Below, piece by piece: positions 49,306 to 61,553 of a stretch of 64,000 nucleotides of DNA. Where the stretch lies: the NCBI GenBank assembly GCA_963082975.1, contig OY720349.1:67268501-67332500 (forward strand), written 5' to 3'. Below the pieces are notes generated by a model that worked only from the letters and a program-made list of their open reading frames with translations, was not told the DNA's origin and did not search any database. Each line of letters opens with the position of its first letter. Position 1 is the first letter of the stretch. This DNA comes from Labia minor. Taxonomy: Eukaryota; Arthropoda; Insecta; Dermaptera; Spongiphoridae. The position numbers and the translations under genes are program-made.

Positions 49306-49364
49306 TGTTTTTTTTATTTATTATCATTTATTAATTTATATTAATTGTCAGTTTAATTTAATTC

Positions 49365-49955
49365 CCTCAAATACCTGGGAGTGATCCTGGCATATCAATG
49401 CAAAGAGCTTAGAAGATATCAATAATAAAATAGGACAGGGGAAAAGACCAATAAAACAACTTAATTCAGTTCTCTGGAATGATGAGTTAACTCGGAACAC
49501 TAAAAAAAACGATTTACCACACAATCATGGAGAGTATAACGAACTATGGTGGCGAGATGTGGGAGATTAATAAGAGTGAATCTGACTGAAGACTACTTGT
49601 GGTGAAGATGGGCTTCTAGCGACGGAGCTGCTTAATATCCAGACTCGACCACGAATTTAAGAAACGATAGAATAAGAGAAAAGATGGGTATAGAGGAAGC
49701 AATCATTAGCAAAATTAAAAATAGAAACCAAGCGATTGCGGTGGTATGGCCATCTGATGAGGATGGATGACAGTCGATGGCCGAAATGGGTTCCTTTTGA
49801 GAAAAGAAAGCGCGGACAACCCCCAAGAACCTGGCATCAGAACGTGCTCAGTGCGATAAATGCCCGGGGACTTTAGGAAGGAGATTGGAATGATGATAGG
49901 ACGAGGTGGAGAGCGGGATGCGATAGGCGAAGTCATCCGTAGAACAAGTCGCAAC
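49365..49955 (+). pseudogene. LINE-B reverse transcriptase C-terminal fragment
   Basis: Starts with KYLGVILAYQC, with several stops afterwards, and ends with RWYGHLMRMDDSRWP then KRKRGQPPRTWHQNV. This is a second LINE family, distinct from LINE-A by its HLMRMDD tail, common in arthropod genomes. Frame breaks make it dead. The palindrome at 49981 follows 25 bp later. Confidence 0.8.
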
Positions 49956-49998
49956 ATACTATATGTATATATATATATATATCTAATCAAAAACATAC

Positions 49999-50220
49999 CT
50001 GTTAAAAAGGGGGCCAAGTTCCTATCGGCTATTTGTTTGCCTAAAAAAGGGTTCAAATCCATCCCAATGCCAAGTTTAGGTACACTTCAAAATCATTCAT
50101 AATCATTTTTTTTATCAACAGCCTGATCCACTGGTAAACATTTGGCATTCCAAAGAATCGCCACCACACCCAGTCCTCCGCCTCCTGCATCCAGGCACGC
50201 CACTTTATTCACGTCAACGG
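49999..50220 (-). pseudogene. Same exon-like fragment, left palindrome arm
   Basis: Mirror copy of 50740-50962 on the minus strand, with the same stops and the same GTATGT donor at its end. The spacer copy at about 50370-50440 keeps only the glycine-rich part. Confidence 0.35.
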
Positions 50221-50739
50221 TCCATCTGGCCGAAATTCACTTTACCATACACCCAACTTAAAATATGGTATAGTTGTTAAAATACGTAGGTACATGGTTT
50301 AAAATATCTAAAATTATAATACTTAGAAATTTGAACTTGGCAGGTTTTCGTGCTGTACAAAACACTCAGTCCCACACCAAGTCCTCCGCCTCCTGCATCC
50401 AGGCACACTACACGCCACTTTATTCACGTCAACGGTTCATCTAGCCGAAAAATTCATTTTACCATATACCCAACTTAAAATATGGTATAGTTGTTAAAAT
50501 ACGTAGGTACTTGGTTTAAAATATCTACAATTTTAATACTTAGAATTAGCAGGTTAATTTATATATTTAAATAATAAATATAATTATACAATTAATCTAG
50601 TGTTACGTACAGTACGAAAACCTGCCAAGTTCAAATTTCTAAGTATTATAATTTTAGATATTTTAAACCATGTACCTACGTATTTTAACAACTATACCAT
50701 ATTTTAAGTTGGGTGTATGGTAAAGTGAATTTCGGCCAG

Positions 50740-50962
50740 ATGGACCGTTGACGTGAATAAAGTGGCGTGCCTGGATGCAGGAGGCGGAGGACTGGGTGTG
50801 GTGGCGATTCTTTGGAATGCCAAATGTTTACCAGTGAATCAGGCTGTTGATAAAAATGATTATGAATGATTTTGAAGTGAACCTAAACTTGGCATTGGGA
50901 TGGATTTGAACCCTTTTTTAGGCAAACAAATAGCCGATAGGAACTTGGCCCCCTTTTTAACA
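50740..50962 (+). pseudogene. Possible coronin-like exon fragment (right palindrome arm)
   Basis: The plus strand reads TVDVNKVACLDAGGGGLGVV, then AILWNAKCLPVNQAVDKN, two stops, then MDLNPFLGKQIADRNLA, and ends CAG before a perfect donor GTATGTTT at 50963. The order of an N-K-x-x-A-x-x-x-x-A-G-G-G-G block, a D-K-N block and an NPF-x-x-x-x-IA block recalls the WD-repeat part of coronins. The match is remembered pattern, not a search. In-frame stops argue for a pseudogene. Confidence 0.35.
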
Positions 50963-51329
50963 GGTATGTTTTTGATTAGATTTCAATACTTTTTTTTTAA
51001 GAAAGCTTCCTATTTTTTCCTTTTTGTGCCGCGCCCGCGTCCATTCTTAGCCTTTGAAGTAATTTTGTGTTTAAAAAAATTGCAAATTTTTTTAAATTAA
51101 AATTATATTTGTTTATAAATTAAATATAATAATTTTATTTGTTCTTTTATTTTATAGTTCTGAATTTCCAACTTGTATTGAATAATAAATAATTAGAACT
51201 ATTAATATTAATTGAAAATTATATAGAAACTGTTAAGTTATAACAATAAAAATAAACAAACTAATTAATTTAAATTATAAAGTAAAATGGTTTAACACTA
51301 TTATATATATTTATAATTTACACCTAACG

Positions 51330-51960
51330 CTACTTGTATAGGTAAAATGTCACTTCCGGTAGTCAGATCATGATGAAATTTGGTATCTGAATTTTTTTCA
51401 TATTTTTAAATCTATATACAAAATATGAAGCAAATATCTCGAAGCAAACTGGTACTTTACTTGAAAGGTAAATGCAACCAGTGTAGGTAAAGTGCCACTT
51501 CCGGTTAACCGATTTTGACGAAATTTTAAAAGAAATCTACAAACTGTGAATAATATCGGTGTACCAAATTTCGAAGTCCTAGCTTGATTAGTTTCTGACA
51601 AAACCAATGAATTCGTTAGAATTCGTTAAAATCGCATTGATATTCGATTATAACAACTCAAGCTTGACCGATTTCTTAAATTTCATAATTTTTTGTTAAC
51701 CTACTTATAACACACGATCTGTATGCCAAATTTCATAGCGCTAGGACAATTGGAAATACCCTAAGAATTTTGTTTTGTTGATCAGTGAATCAGTTCCAAA
51801 ATAAGCTATTTTCACAGGGTCATATTTCAGGATCTACTGAAGCTATAACTATGAAATTTGGAATACTGCTTTAGTTCTAGTATATGACTACGTAGATAAA
51901 ATTTTATCTCTGTACTTGCAATAGGCACTGAGATACAGGGGGGTCAAAAGTGACTCCAAA
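51330..51960. repeat. Unit built on recurring GAAATTTGGTA phrases
   Basis: GTGCCACTTCCGGT or ATGTCACTTCCGGT occurs twice (about 51347 and 51487). GATGAAATTTGGTA-like phrases or their inverse recur near 51375, 51519, 51566, 51690, 51725 and 51870. The same phrase is in the HINE family core. Non-coding transposon-like sequence of unknown class. Confidence 0.5.
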
Positions 51961-53562
51961 CCATTCGTGTAAATATACTTACGGCATGCGCGCGGCTTGC
52001 TGGAACTTGGCCGGCGCACTGCCGTGCGCATAGATATATTGTACTGATATTTTCAATTCAGTCCCTAATTTTAAGTATTTCTGTATTTTATATTTAAGTT
52101 TTTTTTTATTAATGCCAATATCTCTATCCCGTTCTTTTTATGTATTTTAATATTATATAATTTAATAGTTCTAAGAATTTGAAATGTGATCTCACTTAGA
52201 GATATAATTAGTTAATTTATAAAATAAATTATTTAATTAAAATACAACTTTGTAAATAGAATTAGAAAGAGACGGAAGAACTCCCTGTCTGTGTGTGTTT
52301 ATGTGATAGTGTGAGTGAATTTATCGGCGTGTTGATTTTGTTTATAGATATTGTTGTAAAAATTATTCTTTATCGAGACACCAGAGAGAACAGACGTGTT
52401 CTATTTTGCTCAATCAACTTTTATAGAATGTATGCGTTTCTAAATGCTTTTTAACTCTCATTCGTTTCCAAACAAAATATTTAAATATTGGAATTGATCT
52501 CAACCCGTGAAGACACAAGACAACCTGGTTCTTTCGATCCTCACAAAATCTACTCATCTGGACCTCTTGGAAATCATCATTTCCACACCACGACACGGAT
52601 AAGACTATTTCATTCCTTTTGTTTTATTCTAATTTAAGTTCTTGTTACTAATTGATATTATTTCTATTACCATTTGTAAAACTAATTAATATGATATATT
52701 GCTTAAAATAACAAAGATTGTCGCAAGAAGGTTTTCTAGCGTTATTATTTTAATTATAATAAAATTTATTAAAGGTTCACATCTAATAATCTAATCACTC
52801 TCTTCCATTGTACAACTCTTTCTCTATTTCACGCTGGAATCACTGTTATCTGAGTGCTACATCTTTATCTGGACCACAAATTGAAATTACCTCCTTGATT
52901 CACAACCCTCGTCGAATTAGAAGGACGCCATATTTTTTCCCCTCACTTCTCCTACCTTCATTATCTTTTAAAACCTCATTAGTAATTTAAATCATAATTA
53001 CTAATTGATTTGAATATAAAAAATTAATTAATGTATTTATTAATTTATTAAAATCAAAATTAATTATCTTCTAATTAATTCTAAATTTATTAATTTAATT
53101 TAAATTAAATTAAATATTAATTTAAATAAAAAAATTATTTATATTAATTTTTTTAATTGATTCTTTCCCCACCTTTTTTTTACAAACATCACACCCCTCA
53201 TTCTTTCCCCTTCCCCTTTCTCCCTATAAACCCAAGAAAACCTTTACAATATATATAATTTAATTCTTTTTAAAAAATTAAAGACCTAATTGTACTTGCG
53301 AAACTCGTCAATCTGACCATTTTTTAAGGGTTGAACAATTTTTTTTAATTTACTTAATCTTTAAAAAAAAAAAATTAATATCTATCATTGATTGAGAGCG
53401 CTATGATGCAAATATCAGGATATGATTATAAAATTTTAAAGGAATTTCAGAAATGCTCTTGTATCTATATAAAACAAAACTTCAATTTTTAACAAAAGTT
53501 AATGTTCCTTAACAATTATATCGACATGAATATTAAATTAGTAAAATTGAAAAATTATAATA

Positions 53563-53604
<42 letters not shown>

Positions 53605-54530
53605 GGTAATATTGTGAATTATAGATGTATAATTTAATTATAATCCAGTTTCTTTTTGTGCAAATATCTAATTGAATATATCATACATGTATATATTCAG
53701 AATATTAAGAGAACAAAAATAAGCAACTGTGAACAAAATATTAACTATGTATGTAGAAATGTAGAAGCAAAGAGAAAATAAAATTAAAATTAATTATTAT
53801 GTTTATAAACTGATAAAACAAATAAAAAAAATGTTGCCTGATTATGACTACAAAGTATAAACAAACGGCCTCGTTTTCCACCCTTTTTAAACCTGTTCAA
53901 GTTTTCCTTTAAATATAAAAGTTTGAAAAATCATTTAAACAAAAAAGAAAAATAGTCTTTGTAAATAAGTGTAGTGAAAACAAATATTTTAAATATGATC
54001 ACACTTGTCAGTAGTTAAATTCTAAATTTTATATAAAATTAATTTTCTGGACTTGTCTTTCTAAATTTATTTGGCATTAACTTTGGAATAACCAATGCAA
54101 CTATTTTATGGTTTTATTCATTTTTATTAAATGAAAATGAATTGATTAATAAAATTTTTTATTTAGGGATACTTTAATTCATAGTTATCTAAGTATTTTA
54201 GGTAATAATCTACTTAGGGGCATGCATTGTTAATTATAGAATCAGCAACCGTATGATCGGGTCAAAAACTATAAGTTGACTGTAATGAAATTGTTCATTT
54301 ATTGTATGATAATAAAATTTATTGTACTAAAATTTTAAAAAATTTATATATCCAATACATTCATTATTTAAAAGCTTTGATTACTTATATTTATTTATAA
54401 TTTTTTATATAAATATGAAATTTAGTAAAAAATAAATTTACGTAAAATAGATTGTTTTATCCCAAGGGCAATGACAAAATAAATAGGTTGGAGTAGTAAT
54501 AAAAGGGAGGAAGTGGTAATTGAAAATCTT
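51961..54530. other. AT-rich region without a recognised gene
   Basis: GC-richer patches at 52260-52620 and 52790-52985 contain only short frames with no domain. A pure TA microsatellite lies at about 53567-53602. Confidence 0.45.
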
Positions 54531-54534
54531 GCAG

Positions 54535-54575
54535 TATATATAAACCAGGTTATTAAATTTAGGCGCTTCTCAGCC
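54535..54575 (+). promoter_or_regulatory. Candidate core promoter (TATA plus initiator)
   Basis: TATATATAAA at 54535-54544 is followed about 35 bp later by TCAGCC at 54570-54575 in a small GC-richer patch that ends near 54595. No downstream gene is visible, so this is weak. Confidence 0.25.
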
Positions 54576-54924
54576 TCGGCAGTCTACATAGCGAAAAAAA
54601 AATATATATTTAATATAAAAGAATGATATATATATATATATATATATATATTTACTGAAATATTTATTAAATTATTATGAAAATATTCTTAAAGAATTTA
54701 AGTATAAAAGGGATTAAACATAGAAATACTATTTCTACTAATTTGCAAAATGAAAGTGTTTTATAAAACAAAGAAATATATGTATATTAGATAGATTGTA
54801 TTAAACATTTGAATGTACATTATTAAAAATCAATTTTCTTGTAAAATAAACACTTGATCGATGAAGAAATGTTAAGTCTTTGAATACATAAAACATTAAA
54901 AAATAAATAGAAAAGATAAAAATT

Positions 54925-55077
54925 CGGCGGGTCGACAATGTAGGAAGGGTAGAGGACGTGAGAGAGATGGGAAAGGGTAGAGGTTAGATGGTTGTGGCTC
55001 AGGATAGGGACACTTGGAGAAATGTGGTTGCTGCGGCCAAGAACTCTCGAGTTCCGTAGAACCACAGAGAAAGATAG
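54925..55077 (+). pseudogene. LINE-A 3' end
   Basis: Only the last 150 bp: GGTCGACAATGTAGGAAGG through GCTCAGGATAGGGACACTTG to GCGGCCAAGAACTCTCGAG and TTCCGTAG, then a GATA-like tail. The family tail AAKNSRVP-stop is recognisable. It shows the sequence missing beyond 19962. Confidence 0.8.
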
Positions 55078-55111
55078 ATAAAGATAAATATTATTAACTA
55101 TTATAAACGAA

Positions 55112-55638
55112 AATAAGTTGACCTGTGGCCAGGCGCACAACCGACCGACGGTTTGAAGTAAATTAATTTCCAGCTACAGAAACAATTTCCAATAATTTAA
55201 ATGTATCTATTAATGCAATAAAAAACAGATAGGCATAGAACATAAATATTTTTAATTTTATTTTATTTATAATGTATAAAGCTGGCTGTGACGTCATCAA
55301 ATGCTGGGTGACGTCATATAATTTTAAATTAAGAAAAAACTAATAAAGATGATTTTCCCGAGGATAAAACCAATACAAAGAGCATGATTCGTGGAGAAAT
55401 GTAAAAAACCTCTCTGAATTAATGGTACTGATGAATTAAGTAAATATACCAAATTTCATCAAAATCGGTTGAGCCGTTCAGGCTGTACACATCTATACGG
55501 ACAGACGGACAGATATCATGCTAAAAATACTTTTTTCTGTTAACAAAATGCATGATTCGTAGAGATATGTAAAAATCTCCACATGTGAAATTTGGTGTGA
55601 AAACAATTCCTCCCCTTCCTATCATCGTTCGATAAAAA
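55112..55638 (-). mobile_element. HINE-like element copy 8
   Basis: Stem-loop end at left (altered to AGGCGCACAACC), CCGACCGACGG, TGACGTCA sites starting at 55289 and 55309, GGAC/GACA run near 55500, and a mutated right end ATCATCGTTCGATAAAAA. A segment near 55420 containing the internal module is deleted. It lies 34 bp after a LINE-A tail. Confidence 0.85.
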
Positions 55639-56344
55639 GAGCCCTAAATTTTGTTTTATAATCATAAAAAATATTTTCTTTATATGTCACTTGTTTGGTA
55701 ACTTGTGAACTTATATAAATATCATATTTAATTTCTTAAAATACTCTATTAAATTAATTATATTTTAATTGCCTGTTACATAGTTTTTTAGTAATAAAGA
55801 AAGTATAATACATATTAGATATTGAAATTTAAAATTCAAATTTAAGATCGAGGTAAGGTCACATCGGAGGGAAATCTGAACTCGAATTATCATCAAAACT
55901 TCTCGAGTGGCTCCATATTTAAAATTTCAAAATAAAAAAAACTACAATCATTGATTATAAAAAATGATGATGTTTTAACATAATTGTATAGACATTAAAA
56001 AAAAATATTTATTTATTTATTCCCTAAGCCAAGGTTGAATTTATTCATAAAGAGATGCCTTTTAATCTTTCATAAGATATTGATTTGGACCCGATTTCAA
56101 TTATTCCTTTTACTTTCAATGTAAACTTTTTTTAAACTATTATAATATCAAGGTTAAATAATTTTAATAGATGAAATTCTTCGAATGGATTAATTTAACA
56201 AGTAAAAATTCTTTATATATTAAATACTGATTTTTTTTTAAGAATTAACTGATATTATTGAATTATTTTATTAAAAACATACTTGATCGTTGATTAATAT
56301 GAATGTAATATTTTTATACACTAATAACCAAAACACACTATATT
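55639..56344. other. AT-rich spacer
   Basis: No gene or repeat recognised. Confidence 0.5.
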
Positions 56345-56590
56345 CGACTGTAGACAATGGAAGGACTATAGATCCCATACGGAATCTCAAGTCGGATGTA
56401 AGCTAACACCTAAAAACTTGGTCGCGATAATGACAAAGGCTGGAGAGCGATAGCGGATCTCTGCAGAGATCTATTCATTCGCAAGGAGAGTCCTGCCCAC
56501 CCCGAAGTAAGATAGCGGTTCCAGGGTGGGATGAATTAGGGAAAAGAAGGGGTTTTAATCGGTAGGAGTCCGGCACTACCATATTTGGTG
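56345..56590 (+). repeat. Probable LINE 3' untranslated end
   Basis: GC-richer than its surroundings. It ends GGGGTTTTAATCGGTAGGAG then TCCGGCACTACC, the kind of GGTTTTAGTSGGT phrase that closes R1-like LINEs. A related GGGTTTTTAGTGGGACACAC phrase lies in the 3' region of the R1 element at 60776. No reading frame remains. Confidence 0.5.
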
Positions 56591-57975
56591 TCCATGAAAA
56601 AAAAATATATTTTTAGTCTGCTCATATTATGAAGCACTCCCATTTCACTTGAGAAATCAAGTAATCAAAGAGAATATTATTTTTTATTTGGTTTAAAAAA
56701 AAAATTTCAGAAAATAGCCTTTTTGTACATATTAATTTATTTTTCTTAATTATTTGTTATATTTAAAACTTGTTGAGGTTGGAATCCTTGTTCTTAGGAC
56801 TAACCTACTTTAAATAAATATTTAGTATTGTGTTTAAAAAGTAATTGATATATCCAAGATAATAATTGCCTTAAATTGAAAAATAGCAAAAATTGATTTA
56901 TTGAATTTTAAAACTTAAAGAAATATAAAATATTTCATGTATTATAAAATTTTATTTCATATTCGGTTTGTTTAAAAAAGTTTTTTTAGACTGAATTATC
57001 AATTATCAGAAGGTAAAATCGTATCTTCAAAATGTGAAGATATATTAATTTGTCCACCAGATGTTTTTCTTGATTTAATGATATAATAATATTAATTTCT
57101 AAAGTTTTAATATTCGTATAAGTACAATAATCTTAAACATTTGTTTAATATGTTTTTAATATTGCTCTCTATATATAATCATCTAGAATTTATATAAAAA
57201 ACTTTTTATTTTACTTTTTTATTCTTTCCTAATTACACTTTTACTTTTTTTGCCATATAGAAAGATAATTTTTGAATGAAAACTTATGATTTATGAACTA
57301 AAAAAAATCACATGATTTTCTTCTTTCTTAAGACATAAGAAGATAAAAGATAATAAGAAAAGATTAAAAAAGTAATAAAAAATAATAATTGATGATACTA
57401 TAGTGTTGTAATACAACCAAAATTCTTTTGAAAATATATACATTTATTTAAAAACAATTTCGAGCAAATAAGTAACCCCTATTTGTTAAAATCTTTTTTT
57501 TTTCTTTGTTATTTTTCATATGAATGGTGCAAAATTTGAATATATAGATTATATTGTTATTGCTTTTAAATTAATAAAGTTGTTTTCTAGTATATTATGA
57601 ATTTTCCTAAAGTGAGATTAGAATTTAATTAAATTTTATTGGATGAATATTATAAATTTTCAAACAATATATATGTAAATTAAAAATTAGGGTTAGACTT
57701 TACTATAAAAAATAATGTTTCTATAAAAATGTATATATAATTAATTTATAAAAATTAATGGCATTAAATATATTAATTTCTTATAAAGTTTTATTTTAAG
57801 AGCTAGAAAAATGATAAAATTAGCAACAAAAGATAATATATTTACTAGTTGAATATTATAATATTTTATTTAATGAATAATAATTTATATTTTAACTTAA
57901 TGTTTATAAAATTCAATTTTTTTAATATTTATTAATATTTTTTTTTTTATCAATTTTAAGGTATTTTTATTACTA
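56591..57975. other. AT-rich stretch without a recognised gene
   Basis: Nothing beyond A/T runs. Confidence 0.5.
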
Positions 57976-59140
57976 TAAGGTAATGGCACCAATAGATGAC
58001 ATTTTAAGCGCTCTTGCCACTATTTTCTTTTATAAAACTGAAACTATACGTCTCACAAAAAAAATCTTTTGGTTATTATAAAGCTTATCTTACCTTTTAT
58101 CACCAGGATAAATATTTTAAACTTTTATATGAGTTTAATAGGAAATATAATTTTTTTTCAAAGTAATCAAATGGAACCTATAGATGACACCAAAAATTTT
58201 GGTGGAACCTAATGATGACAATTATGGAACCCAAAGATGACATCTACTTTTTTTCACTTCGCTTGCTCTCTTTATCTTCAACTTATTTATTTACAAAGTA
58301 AAACATCTTTCCAACACCTTGTTGCTGATTTAACTTTAGTTATAATAAAAAAATCAGGTTTCATATAATGATACATTAGATATATTTATTGGGATTGATT
58401 TTATTTTTAGCTGATTATTATAATAAAATAAAAAATTGATTTTAAACAAATTTTTTTTTAATTATGCATTTTTAATTATACATTGAGAACAGAGTAATTT
58501 AAAAAAAATTTCAAAAAAATAGTGTATGAAGTTCTGGAACAGAATAAAATTTTCTGACAATGAGAAACACAGCATCACCTTTAGGTTCCTATATCAATTC
58601 AGACATGCAACTTGGTGGAATTATATAAAATTATCTCTTCTTTACAGCTATTAATATAATAGACAATTTTTTTAAAAACCTACTTATAGCTGACATTGCT
58701 GTCATCTATAGGAAAACCAATTTTTAGGGGCACCTATAGATAACACGGTTGATAAAAAAGATACTTTTAAAAATTAGGTGTTTAAATTGAAATGATTTAT
58801 ATCTGTATTAAGTCTATTTTTTATAATGTAGTTATTAAATTCTTGATAAATATGAATATAAAAATATAAAATACTAATTAAGAACATTACTTCCCTTAAG
58901 GTTATCTTTAAGATTTGTTGAAAAAATCAATTGTTGACGATTCGGTCTGCTTTTCATGTTAAAAGAAAAAAAATAGGGCGACTTATTGTATTGTTGTAGG
59001 ATATCTCAGGTGGTGGAAAAACATAACTATCATTTAAAAAAAAAATTTCCGCGTATGTTTTAAAATTTGCTTATTTTTTTAGTTTAAATTCAAAAGTGTC
59101 ATCTATAGGTGTCATGTCATCTATAGGTGCCATTACCTTA
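57976..59140. mobile_element. TA-flanked element with repeated CCTATAGATGACA motif
   Basis: Ends TAAGGTAATGGCACC at 57976 and its inverse at 59140. At least eight copies of a 13-bp motif near CCTATAGATGACA, exact or with a few changes, are scattered inside. Direct copies lie near 57988, 58178, 58207, 58229 and 58732, and inverted copies near 58700, 59097 and 59115. The TA at each edge suits a Tc1/mariner-like target duplication. There is no transposase. Repeated subterminal motifs often bind the transposase. Confidence 0.7.
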
Positions 59141-59627
59141 CATCAATCATGTTTATTCATGCTCAATAACAATCATGAATAGAAATTTATAAATGACATA
59201 TATATTATTTTCTCCATATTTTTTATTTATTATATTTTTTTGCACATTTGATTAAACTTAATTTGATTTTTATATAATTCCATATGATTAATTATTTATT
59301 ATTCCATTAACAAAACAATGATCTTTTTTTTAAATTATTATTAAAGATACTGTGATTGTAATATTTTCTTCCCTATTAAATATACCAATATTAATATATA
59401 AATTATTATATATAACATTTATGCAATATAGTATTTTATGAGCTATATACATATAATTGATTGATATATATTTATATTTATTATTTAAATGTTTATTAAC
59501 ATTTTATTTGTTTCTAATTAAACAAAAGCGCCAACATAATAAATCTATTTGCAAGAGGTATTTATAATATTTATTTCTTATTAATTTTGAAAATTTTAAG
59601 AAATACTTTAAATACATATTTCTTATT
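59141..59627. other. AT-rich spacer
   Basis: No gene seen. Confidence 0.5.
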
Positions 59628-59871
59628 ATATTATAACGTTTTTCTTAACTTCACTTGGCGTTTGTCTCCCTGTCTCTGTGTCTCTCTGTCTGTTCGCTCT
59701 TTTGACAAATTAAAATCGATTTTTTTAATCGAATTTTTATTGAGATAGACTTTTGAAAATTTTTATAGATATCCCTAGAAAGTATAGAAGAAATATAATT
59801 GAATTAAAGTTCATTACTAAAAGTAATTAACTCCTTTTGTATTGCTCCAATTAATTTATTTTCAACGGATT
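59628..59871 (+). repeat. Repeat family X, copy 4, ended by the R1 LINE
   Basis: Collinear with 37655-37915 up to TTTTCAACGGATT, where the LINE begins. Confidence 0.7.
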
Positions 59872-60890
59872 TCTGGTATATGACACTTCCAATGGACCAA
59901 AAGTGAAAAAAGTAATCTCTGGTACCGTCCAGGGTTCCATCCTGATACCAGACCTATGGAATATCATTTATGATGGAATCCTGCGATTGGAAATGTCAGA
60001 TGAGACACATCTAGTTTAGTTGGTTATGCAGATGACATCGCTGCCGTTATCATAGCCCGCAACACTGAGGACGGTCAAAGAAAACTAAACCAAGTAATGC
60101 TGAGAACCAAATTATGCCTGGAGAACCATGGGCTAAACTTGGTTACAGAAAAAACAGAAATAATATCGCTGACTCGGAAGCACATCCCACTTGAGGTAAG
60201 CTTCAATGTGCTTGGCTGCTTGGCTCCAACATTGTAACCAAAGACGAGGTTAAGTATCTTGGCGGTGACAATTATTAGCAGCTCTATCCCCCATAGATCT
60301 GCTCATTGTTGAGCGAATACTCATCAAAGGGAAAAATACAACAGTGGATAGGGCAGAACTGAGGAAAAACATCATGAAATTTTTGCAAAGGCGGAGGAAT
60401 CAGTCGCTCGCTTAAAGAAAGGTGGACAGCGGCATTGATTCCAAACGTAGGCCCTTGGTATGAAAGGAAGCACGGAGAGGTGAATTATTATATCACTCAG
60501 ATGCTCTCCGGCCATGGATACTTTAAGAGGTATTTACACAAAATGGGGAAGGCTGATAGTCCCTGTTGTATATACGATGACGGGGAAATTGACGACACCA
60601 ATCACACGATCTTCGAATGCATACGGTGGAATCGGGAGAGAACAAAAATAGTGGAAAATGTTGGGAAGCTAACAGCTGCTAACATAGTAGCTAGAATGCT
60701 GGCTGATGAGAAGAACACAACCCTGAAGTAATACGTAAGTGGTACCGAGGTGGACGTTGTTTTTCAACCATTAGGTGGGTTTTTAGTGGGACACACATAC
60801 CAAGTTTGTGACGACAACTTGAGATGTGTTGGTCATTTTCCTACCTCACCGCAAAAAAAGGGGGGGGGGGGCAACGACTGTATGCTTTAT
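59872..60890 (+). pseudogene. R1-clade LINE, reverse transcriptase and C-terminal part
   Basis: Starts within the reverse-transcriptase palm: a VSGTVQGSIL block, then GYADDIAAVI with the catalytic YADD, then NHGLNLVTEKTEIISLTRK. An internal deletion and frame breaks follow near 60200-60300. The C-terminal region has IDLLIVERILIKGK, then KHGEVNYYITQMLSGHGYFK, then a CCHC-type knuckle (CC at 60573 onward, H and C in DDTNHTIFEC), in an open frame ending at 60731. A GGGTTTTTAGTGGG 3' UTR and a G run follow. Layout and motifs are those of R1-clade elements, best known from arthropods. A stop before GYADD and other breaks make it inactive. Confidence 0.9.
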
Positions 60891-60904
60891 CCTATATAAA
60901 AATA

Positions 60905-61205
60905 TATCAATGTATATATTTATATATATATATATATACATTTATAAAATCTCATATTAATAAAAATTATTTATTTATAAATATAATATAATAATTATTA
61001 TTCAATAATAGCATTTACTTAAATCATAAAATCAATTTTGGAAGATTAATATATATTTTTTTGTTTTATTCAATTTGTAGATTTTCGTATAATTTCATAT
61101 TTTTTATTTCTCTAAGAATAAAATAATTTTTCTATAACCCTAACAAAGTTTATGGATGAATTGCTTCATATTCAACTAAAAACGTTGGGCGCTTTTAGTT
61201 TTCAT
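60905..61205 (+). repeat. Family T arm with AT-rich leader
   Basis: The leader equals 38150-38330. The arm proper (AAGAATAAAATAATTTTTC, then AAAGTTTATGGATGAATTGC, then GTTGGGCGC) is inverted at 62766-62890, so the two bracket the Helitron. Confidence 0.65.
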
Positions 61206-61248
61206 TTAATTTCTATGCAATTAACTTCCTTTATAGAGCTATAATTCA

Positions 61249-61287
<39 letters not shown>

Positions 61288-61553
61288 ATATACAAACATA
61301 CCACAATAGAACACTTCATTAACAAGTAACACTATTTCTTTTAATATAATCAACCATTTTGGATTTGATAAATAAATTTAATAAAAATTATTTTTTGATA
61401 CATACTTTGATATAAGTATATTACAATGAAAAATAATAAAAGAGTAATTTCTTAGTTCTCAACCTATCAATTTTATTGCATGATAAAAAATTTGTCAGTT
61501 TATGTGTTTAATAAAATTTTTATTATTACAAAAATTTGACTTGATTTTTCATA

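Larger units (their letters stand above)
49981..50981. repeat. 1-kb palindrome with ~378-bp arms and a third partial copy
   Basis: Arms 49981-50360 and about 50604-50981 are near-perfect reverse complements. The spacer (50361-50603) starts with a third, partial and more diverged copy in the same direction as the left arm (about 50370-50550). The arms contain an exon-like, possibly coronin-related segment. It could be a fold-back element, a local inverted duplication, or an assembly artefact. Confidence 0.85.

Noticed and set aside
49715-50062. 115-residue minus-strand frame
   Set aside because: It spans the antisense of LINE-B and the left palindrome arm; only the arm part is possibly exon-derived.
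54601-54924. A coding exon after the TATA/initiator candidate
   Set aside because: The following 300 bp are A/T runs and a TA microsatellite with no useful frame.
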